A stretch of DNA of 64,000 nt, from NCBI RefSeq assembly GCF_000003815.2, contig NC_049997.1, forward strand, positions 2,763,589-2,827,588. The letters are read 5' to 3'. Origin of the DNA: Branchiostoma floridae (lineage: Eukaryota; Chordata; Leptocardii; Amphioxiformes; Branchiostomatidae). A program made the translations under genes and the position numbers. The notes beneath the pieces were generated by a model that worked only from the letters and a program-made list of their open reading frames with translations, made no database searches and was not told where the DNA came from. The stretch's first letter is position 1, and each line of letters begins with the position of its first letter. This document shows, in pieces, positions 57,601 through 64,000 of the stretch.

Positions 57601-60600
57601 AGCTCCATGAAAGGGAAATGCCATTGGATATGGCTAACACTACAGTAACTGCGTTCAAGCTGAAAGCAACAGCAGGACTTTTCCATTGCGAGTAGCTTGG
57701 TGTTATGGTACTGAAGACAGTCAATACAATAGGCCCTTGTGTTAGTTTTATCCCTAGGTTCTATCTATGGACAAGTACGAAAGGGACATTTTGGTTTGTG
57801 GCATGATTTGGGGAAGGGGTTACTACTTAGATAACGATTAAATCATATGTGTTCAGACTCTAGAATAAAATGGCCACTGTCATTACGATGTAAAAAGCCG
57901 ATCCTGCATTAGACCGATAGAATGACAATACTATTAAAGCTGGTATATGAATAACCATTCGGACTTCTTCAATCAGTGCAATTGTCAACAAGTTACCCTA
58001 GGCCTACGATATAAAGGTTTATCACGTATTCCCAGTCTAAAACCTGAGAAAGTTTATCCAACTTCGGGTTGTCTAGTCCAACCCATCTCTAATTTTCACC
58101 TTTAATTATGTGTGAAGCCGCAAGCAAGGGAATGGCACAAGTCTTAAATGACCAACACATTGTAAAAACCCAAAGCAAATGGAGCCCCTTTCAAAGCAAG
58201 GAGGTGATCGGGTAACGAAAATTGACCATGGCAACAGCGAAAACTATAAGTCGTTCAAATGCAAACAAAACCTATGTATCGCCATGGACGTCCATGCAAG
58301 GCTTATGCCGATTTAACAATAAACGAAATCCATTCTATTTACCGCAAATAAAAGCATTGAGTAGGTTACTCAACAACGTGCATCGGCAGCGTTAGTCAGC
58401 AGGGCAAAAAGTGCGTGAAGTTCAGCTACTCAACATGGAGGGTGTGCTCCACAACAAAAACCAGGGCAGCGAAGCAGCAGGCAAGCGAAGAAAGCAACTG
58501 AAGCGGGTGTATTGGGCAACTGGATCTACGTGGGGTTCCACCACCGAGAGCACCTTTTCCGTAACTCTACTCGCCGGGACGGTGGGCGCCTGTGACGGCG
58601 GTGGTAGCGGGGGTGGGCTGACGGGCGGCGGGGGTACCTGCGGTGCGGTGTACGTCAATTTTTCGGTCTTTCCGGAACGCTCTGTGGCTTCTGACGCTCG
58701 GCGCCGTCGCATCCTCTCGACTGGGGGGAGGGGCAAGTGCTCGGCCCGACTGAGTCGCTTTTCCATCCGCTGGTAGACGATCTGAAATCACCCCTTCCTG
58801 GTCATTCTCTCTCCTCTTTGTCCTCACTTCTTTCCAAATGGAGATGTGTCTTTACTAAAATAATGTGTGCGTCTTCCAAGCGTAACAAGACACAGATATT
58901 TTAATAAAACCACCCGATAGATTTATTTGTTACTTCGATGAATCGAAGGTTAGACATTCAGGTAATAAAATAAGCCAAAAACAACTCATTCCCTGACAAG
59001 CAACTGGATATGATTTTTCATATGACGTTTCATATAGCATCCACCGTCTTTCGTCAGTGACGGCAAAGTGTTTTTCTTTAAGCTTTTGGCTCATCAAAGG
59101 CTATTGCATAAACAGCATCAGACTGCTAAGTAATGAATTTTTCTGGAACAAATCTATCGGGTCGTTCTTTTGAGGACAACGTCTGGACACAGACGTAACT
59201 CCACAAGTAACACAGACTGTACTTACCGGTTCAGCGACAGGCAACTGTTCCGGCTGGGCGTCAAGCTGGTCCAGTCTGTCCAGGGAGGGTGGTCGCTGCT
59301 GGTGTTATGAAACACACACAAAAAATAACATTTTAAATTTGGGCAACGGTCAGACGTTTCAGGTAGTATCCACTACTATCATCAGTGACACAGCAGATCT
59401 GTTGAAGGGCAGATTCTATACCCCAGGCCCAACCAATTGGTATGCAAAGCCGCCCAACAATGTTGGGAATATCCGATCCGGCAGGCCTCTTAGCGGGAAG
59501 AGGCCAGTTACAGCTCTGGACTGCTAGAGTTTGTGTTACACAGACTACTAGAAAGTAATGTAAAAGACATCTAAAGAGGCTAATATTAATATAAGATATC
59601 TTTATAACATGTACTTGCTGCTTTCAGTTGCTTTATCTCTACTTCCAGGTCTCATGATCAATACCCTGGCCTCATGATCCACACCAACCAGAAAATGTAT
59701 ATGTAAACGACAGATAAATACGCCAATGTTAAGATTTTCTTTAACACTTACCATGCTGCTTTCGGCTGCCTTCGGGACGACCCTGGCGGTGTGCGTGGCT
59801 CCCACGGACGGCAGGTCCGGGTGGATCGGCAGGTTGATCTCATCAGCGACCTGCGCGGGAGCCCAGCCGTCCCGGAACCTCGGCAGGTACGGAGGAACGT
59901 ACTCATCGTATGGCCATTCTTCCCTGGGAGGGCAAATAGAATAATAGAATATGTTATAAATATAGAATACAACACGGTGTATTCCGTATCGCCCAAGGTA
60001 TTAGCCCGACCGCGGGTTGGATCGCCCGAAGGCCGGAGGATGATCCGACCCGCGGGAGGGCTGAGACCGAGGGTGATGCGGAATACACCGTGTTGTATTT
60101 TATTTATGTCATACCTGAGAAAACCCATGTTTTGATGCGAAATGCGCCAGAAGTTGAGCAAATTTGGTGCCCTCGAACAATAAGTGTTGCAACAGCAATG
60201 TTCCAACGTCCGATTCAGGTATTCGAATTGCCAACCGTGCCGTATTCGGCCCGCTCGAAGCAGTTCAGTTTATTCCAATGGAGCCTGTGTGATACGCCTT
60301 TCGAACCTGTGCGATATACGGCCCGGTCCGGAGCACCAGTATCGAACGTTTTCGCGTCACAGGTATGACATAAAGAAGAATAAAGTACTCAGGAAATTTG
60401 CTTAGAATGCCTGTGGATATGATTCGTAGACACGCTAAAACAGCACTGCACTGGCGACCCGACAAAGAAAAGAGAAAACGGGGAATACCAAAATTAACTT
60501 TGACGCACATGCTACAGAGGATCTTGGCCAATTGGGGATTAACCTGAAGGAAGCGGAGACCCTTGCCCAATGGCAATACCGCCATGAATGGAGCGTCTGA

Positions 60601-63600
60601 TTGCATAACGTTTCAAAAGACCCGACAGGATCTGAGTCTAAGTAAGTGTATGCCGGTTGAACGGGTATGCTATACAAACAAACTAGAATCTTGATGGGGA
60701 ATGGCTTAACACGGTCAAGGTTTTGTGCCCTATTAAGGTAAAGCACAAAACTTTTCTATGACTTGAAGTACCCTATCCAGAGTAGATTGATAAAAACCCC
60801 TATTCTTCATGTCTACTTTGCCGACCCCAAGCCCCACGCCTACCCCCACTCCCCATTACGATCTGGGGCAGAATAGACCAGGAAGGTAGGTAGGTTTCTT
60901 AAAATCATACCTGGGCGTTGTCCAGGCAGGTCCGAGTGATCTCCAGAAGGTGACGTCCTCGGTGACGGTGGCGGTTGGGATGAGTCTGACGGCGTCTAAC
61001 GTCAGCAGGGGAGAGACCACCTGCCGGGGGAGGTCCGGGTCGGGACACGTCTGCACCACGCGCCGTAACATCCCGAACAGCATGTGGATCAGCTCAGCGG
61101 CGTTTGGGTTCCTGAAAAGGCAGTGAAAATATTCCTGTATCCGTATCCATATAGCCGGTTTAACCGTCCTTCGGCGTTGTTATTGGGTTGGCTGACTACT
61201 TTCGCTTTACAGCTAAAGGCTGAACTGTGAGGAGTTTTACATTAGATGGGGCTAAATGGTAACGGTCTGGATATTGAGTGGCTGCCATTTGGCGCTCAGT
61301 TGACATTAATACGACCGTCGGAATCGCTACACTCCAGCTTCGCTGGCACGCGTCCCGACAGCAGCTGGTTACATTACACTGAACGACCTGTCACACCTAA
61401 TCTCTTTGCACATCTGACTGCAAATATTGTTTAGCTATGTAAGCTACCTAGTGAAGGTGCTATTGCTGTACTCGATGGCAACGAATTCCCGTCTATGATA
61501 GTTCTAGGCTAGTGCGAATGTAGTGTACGAATCTTCAAAATTTGGTTACATTGGTTTACTTGACAATGAAACCATTGCATTTGCTACACTAAAACGCACG
61601 ATAATGCGAAGACATATCATGAAAATTCTAAACCTTAATGATAACAACATTTGCCTAGTTTTTGCTGGTATGTTTCGAGAAGACCGACGGCCGCTGCGGT
61701 GTGACCGCCTGTTTTTGCTGGTATGTTTCGAGAATGTGTGTTGGAGGCCTGTACGTACCTGATATAGGCTCTGACTCGAGTGGCCAGGTTGAAGGCGTAC
61801 TTGAACTTTCCCAGGACGTCAGCGTAATCACTACTGTTGTGGTTCGATGTGATGGCCTGAAAAGAGAGACTTTTTGAGTCACCCATTCATGATTGATGTC
61901 CTTCCATACCAATACACATATGCATACCACTAGAAAAAGAAAAAAAAATAAGACCTTATGCTCTTACAAGCTTTGTACTGACCAGCATGATAAAATAATA
62001 ATGATAAAATGTCGTATCTTACTATGTGTAAAAAGTCTAGTTTAACCTACGTGCAGGTCCAACTTCTTGTCGCCTTTTCAGACAATTACATATGTATGGA
62101 GCCTAAAATACACTGTTTATCTAAGAAATGATCTTGGTAAAACCAATGACTTCCAGTGACCATCTTGGTGGCCATGGCTGCTACATAGCGTCTATAAATA
62201 ATGACGTCGAGTACATATCTAGACACGCTACTCTCCAAGCAGAAGTTCGGCTCCTTACTTGACGTTTGTTTTTGGCGTTTTTATTGGGCTTTCTGTTTTG
62301 TACCGTTTTTTTTAATATCTCCCGGCCAGCACTCTCTAAGCAGAGGTTCAGCTTGGGCCTCCGTCTTTTTTTTGACGTTTTAAGCGTTTTTATAGGGCTG
62401 TCTATTTTGTACAGTTTTTTTTATGTCTCGCGAGAACCTCTGCTTGGAGAGTACGTACAGACACGCTATGAATGTTACTCACGGGTGGCGGTGTGAAGTA
62501 CTGGACCTGTCCCTTCCCCTTTCTCCTCTTCTTACTCCTCCCGCGGCCGTACGGAGCCGCCACCTCCGGCCGCTGCATGTACACCATCTGGGAATCCAGA
62601 TCTAAGGAGAACTCCTCGATCTCATCGATGACGTGATTCAAAATGTCGACGTAACGGTCCGTCAGGAACTCGTCCTTGTTTTTCGCCTTCGGCGCGGAGT
62701 CCAAGTGCACAACGTTCACAATCTCCTTGTTGGCGTCGTCATAGTAACGGTACTGATGGGACACGTCCTGCACGGGGATTGGTGGATCCGCCGCGGGTTG
62801 GGTGACGTAGGGTTGCGACACGGCAGAAACCGGATGTCCGAAGCTTTTAGAAACGTAGCTTGTCTCCGTGGGCCGGGGCGGAGGGTAGTAAGGGATGATG
62901 GCGGCGGGCGGACCCGAGAGGGAGAGCGGGGAGAGGTCGTCGTCCCGTACGGAGGGTGCACGAGCTGGCATGACTGGCAGGGAGTTCCGTAGGGGTGCCA
63001 TGTCGTAGCCGTTCAAGTCCTGTCTCTCCATCGCTTTGGAGAGCTCGTTGTTGAGCGCGTCTGAAGGATACTCGTCGCACTGGAAGACGAACAGCTCTTC
63101 CCTCCTGGTGTCCGGGTTCTGGTACACCAGCATGAGCAGGTCGGACAGGCTACCGGGACCACGTGCCGAACGGTTCATCTGGATGTACCTGGGATCGAGA
63201 TTCTCCAGCAGTTCTCCCGTTCCCATGTCGACGAGCCTGACGTCATCGCCTACGTCAAGAACGGCGTCCTGGATCCAGAGTTCACCGCGCGCCTCCATGC
63301 GGTCAAGTCGAAGCAATGCATCTTGGACAGAATCGTCCTCTTTACCTCGCTCGACTGGTATGGTCATCAAATGCTGAGGAGACAGGGAAGAAAATATGTA
63401 AATGAAGTACAGGTGTTATTGCTTCAATGAAAATGGCAGTATTTTCTTCTATTTGTCTGTACATGTCTGTGTTGGTGTGTGTCTGTGGTAATCATACAGA
63501 AGCTTTATTGACACGTTATTTGAGTGGCAGGATGTGAGGGTATCAGTTATTTAAGTTGAAGAATGTGAGTGGGGTTAGATAGCATAATCGAAGACTGGAA

Positions 63601-64000
63601 GGATGGGAAGGTTACGGCAGACGTCAGACTTTTTCTCGATAGAATTACTTGTACAGTCAACAAAGCTTTAAGCTAGAACTTATTGATATCTTCAGACGCC
63701 TGGGTGGCCGATTCAGTTTTGATAAACTGATTTTCAATAGGGCCCAGATACACTTACTTACAAGGATATAAAAACATCTCACAGAGAACTTTTTTGTGGT
63801 CGATTTTTTTCTCTTTATTGTTTTATCCGTAGAGCAAGGTCAGACTCTTCATGATAAATTATTCCTAGTCACCAAAGCTCGAACTTAGATACTCGTCCCA
63901 GAATTGTGGTCACTCGCAGTAGAGAAACAGAGATGTGTACACCATACCTTGACAGGATACTGGGCAGTCCGATTAGCCTGGCTTCTCCGTAAGACGCCAT
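54409..64000 (-). CDS. EPS8: EPS8-family actin regulator (5' end beyond window)
   Basis: Exons in order: 64000-63948 (partial), 63373-62483, 61856-61759, 61111-60911, 59923-59752, 59298-59227, 58781-58554, 57500-57412, 56591-56354, 55724 into the gap 55707-55608, 55444-55286, 54671-54409. Phases match at every junction that can be read. The order PTB - Eps8 central helical region - proline-rich - SH3 - SAM-like effector domain is that of EPS8/EPS8L. EPS8 caps and bundles actin filaments and, with ABI1 and SOS1, activates Rac. Which paralogue it is cannot be told; invertebrates usually have one. The first exons and promoter lie to the right. Confidence 0.93.
54830..55210. other. Intron with small hairpins
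   Basis: 'gtaggtatatat'/'atatatacctac' near 54849-54890 and 'tttggtggcatca'/'tgatgccaccaaa' near 55041-55131 form inverted repeats. Origin unclear. Confidence 0.4.
55286..55444 (-). CDS. EPS8: EPS8 Arg/Ser-rich linker exon
   Basis: 159 bp, phase 1-1: EAVSVRSRRRSKSRNERSRS, then SSRRRSRSSKSRAGSSGRRS and RGTQVGEPG. Joins the SAM exon in phase 1. Such a long RS stretch is not a usual EPS8 feature. The acceptor may differ by about 11 nt. Confidence 0.75.
55608..55707. other. Assembly gap (100 N)
   Basis: 100 Ns inside the EPS8 gene. Confidence 0.99.
55708..55724 (-). CDS. EPS8: Probable EPS8 exon running into gap
   Basis: A strong acceptor (cttttccctccttccatgaaaag) gives phase 0 TSRAT, which fits the SH3 exon's phase 0 end. 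The rest lies in the gap 55608-55707. Confidence 0.4.
56354..56591 (-). CDS. EPS8: EPS8 SH3 domain exon
   Basis: 238 bp, phase 2-0. A basic/Ser N-terminal piece (RHGSRHGSRHGTRG), then the SH3: KARVSFDARNSHELSITKGE, KLEIRDASRQRWWRVRNRAG, DEGFVPSSFIDLGDG. The usual ALYDY is replaced by VSFDARN, as in EPS8-type SH3 domains that bind PxxDY. Confidence 0.94.
56695..57025 (+). mobile_element. LINE ORF2 C-terminal fragment with 3' tail
   Basis: ENEIHFVLECSLYNDLRNTF, HDILENLCKFIYKCFRKRED, stop, then the LINE 3' tail ending 'gcaataaacttcattgtcat' followed by TCATTG repeats. Same family as 44226-44830. Confidence 0.82.
57412..57500 (-). CDS. EPS8: EPS8 exon before SH3
   Basis: 89 bp, phase 0-2: STEEHVFQFEQNGYRLEDDQ then TSMATTTTN. 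Its phase 2 end joins the SH3 exon start. Confidence 0.8.
57501..58553. other. EPS8 intron, nothing recognised
   Basis: No repeat family or exon identified. Confidence 0.5.
58554..58781 (-). CDS. EPS8: EPS8 proline-rich exon
   Basis: Phase 0-0 exon opening IVYQRMEKRLSRAEHLPLPP, ending in a proline run (VPPPPVSPPPLPPPSQAPTV). An alternative donor (CAG|gtaccc, exon 58781-58638) would leave out the proline run. GC content stays high to about 58560, favouring the longer form. Pro-rich segments here bind ABI1-type SH3 partners in the family (inference). Confidence 0.7.
59227..59298 (-). CDS. EPS8: EPS8 small linker exon
   Basis: 72 bp, phase 0-0: QRPPSLDRLDQLDAQPEQLP then VAEP. Strong donor gtaagt. 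The acceptor could shift 3 nt. Confidence 0.72.
59440..59560. repeat. Dispersed repeat fragment
   Basis: 'agagtttgtgttacacagac' and the flanking 'ggccagttacagctctgga' match the reverse complement of about 17130-17200. Confidence 0.55.
59752..59923 (-). CDS. EPS8: EPS8 central region exon C
   Basis: 172 bp, phase 2-0. EEWPYDEYVPPYLPRFRDGW and then APAQVADEINLPIHPDLPS. The EWP...PPY.P.F.DGW stretch is conserved in the family. Confidence 0.9.
59964..60098. mobile_element. Palindromic MITE (GAATACAACACGG)
   Basis: 'agaatacaacacggtgtatt' / 'aatacaccgtgttgtattt' inverted ends. GC-rich centre. Confidence 0.75.
60101..60375. mobile_element. MITE with TTTATGTCATACCTG ends
   Basis: 'tttatgtcatacctgag' / 'cacaggtatgacataaa'. 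Directly abuts the previous palindrome. Confidence 0.7.
60395..60610 (+). mobile_element. LINE ORF2 C-terminal fragment, frameshifted
   Basis: LRMPVDMIRRHAKTALHWRP, KRKRGIPKLTLTHMLQRIL, then a second frame with EAETLAQWQYRHEW. Same tail motif as 20480-20765. Confidence 0.72.
60911..61111 (-). CDS. EPS8: EPS8 central region exon B
   Basis: 201 bp, phase 2-2. NPNAAELIHMLFGMLRRVVQ, LPRQVVSPLLTLDAVRL, EDVTFWRSLGPAWTTPR. Typical EPS8 (vvsPLLt..av.LL....w.sLG..W..pR). Confidence 0.91.
61759..61856 (-). CDS. EPS8: EPS8 central region exon A
   Basis: 98 bp, phase 0-2. SSDYADVLGKFKYAFNLATR, then VRAYI-R. Conserved EPS8 sequence (KxKYAFNLLAR.K..I.NP). Confidence 0.9.
62035..62135 (-). mobile_element. 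Short LINE 3' fragment (minus)
   Basis: 'ggtccaacttcttgtcgcct' and 'acaattacatatgtatggag' resemble 44360-44420. No coding capacity. Confidence 0.45.
62483..63373 (-). CDS. EPS8: EPS8 PTB domain and linker exon
   Basis: An 891-bp phase 0-0 exon. PTB: HLMTIPVERGKEDDSVQDAL, ELWIQDAVLDVGDDVRLVDM, DLLMLVYQNPDTRREELFVF then QCDE. After it come a Pro-rich linker (PPAAIIPYYPPPRPTETSY) and an acidic/helical segment (YVDILNHVIDEIEEFSLDLD), then RGRSKKRRKGKGQVQYFTPP. The PTB domain binds receptor tails; the exon covers about 297 residues. Confidence 0.92.
63374..63947. other. EPS8 intron near right edge
   Basis: No feature recognised. Confidence 0.5.
63948..64000 (-). CDS. EPS8: EPS8 exon leading into PTB (partial)
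   Basis: The in-frame end SQANRTAQYPVK joins HLMTIPVERG of the next exon in phase 0, matching the start of the EPS8 PTB domain (..SQYxVxHLTTF..). The apparent ATG at the window edge is out of frame. Confidence 0.78.

Noticed and set aside
63948-64000. ATG at the window edge as EPS8 start
   Set aside because: That ATG is in a different frame from the PTB domain; the in-frame reading is open to the edge.

Overview
This is a 64 kb piece of a metazoan genome. It has short phase-matched exons with GT/AG introns, secreted domain-shuffled proteins, an EPS8 adaptor, a tetraspanin and a very dense mix of transposons. The gene content and the many palindromic MITEs and LINE tails suggest an amphioxus (Branchiostoma) or a close invertebrate deuterostome. 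That assignment is an inference. Four N gaps (6632-6731, 7981-8080, 31021-31762, 55608-55707) show it is a draft assembly.

Region 1 (about 1-33.2 kb, minus strand) is one large mosaic gene running leftward. Read 5' to 3' it encodes CUB, Sushi/CCP, CUB, CUB, a block of about six tectonin (beta-propeller) repeats on five exons, then at least eleven LDL-receptor class A modules, one per exon. Nearly all junctions are phase 1, so the modules join in one reading frame. Neither the signal-peptide exon nor the 3' end is visible. Introns are packed with MITEs, SINEs, LINE tails, GATA/GA microsatellites and a 3 kb LINE at 10.2-13.1 kb.

Region 2 (about 33.2-47.2 kb) is mostly mobile DNA. It holds a minus-strand tyrosine-recombinase retrotransposon of the DIRS/Ngaro/PAT type (35.8-40.5 kb) with split direct repeats, a gag-like ORF, RT/RNase H remnants, a recombinase C-terminus and an 80-bp tandem array. 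It also holds LINE 3' fragments, a MITE split by a LINE, a widely spaced inverted repeat pair (42.2/46.3 kb) and a 5S-rRNA-derived SINE.

Region 3 (47.3-52.7 kb, plus strand) is a complete seven-exon tetraspanin gene (298 aa) with a poly(A) signal. A truncated duplicate of its CCG exon lies just upstream of the real exon.

Region 4 (54.4-64.0 kb, minus strand) is the gene for an EPS8-family actin regulator, convergent with the tetraspanin. The PTB domain, Eps8 central helical region, proline-rich segment, SH3, an unusual Arg/Ser-rich linker and the C-terminal SAM-like effector domain are visible. The 5' end lies beyond the window.

The three genes do not form an operon. The first would give an extracellular or membrane-linked recognition protein, the second a four-pass membrane organiser, and the third a cytoplasmic signalling/actin adaptor. 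The most notable observations are the CUB/CCP/tectonin/LDLa architecture, a MITE that carried a piece of a tectonin exon to a new site with a target duplication, exon donors that coincide with MITE ends, and the split-direct-repeat retroelement.
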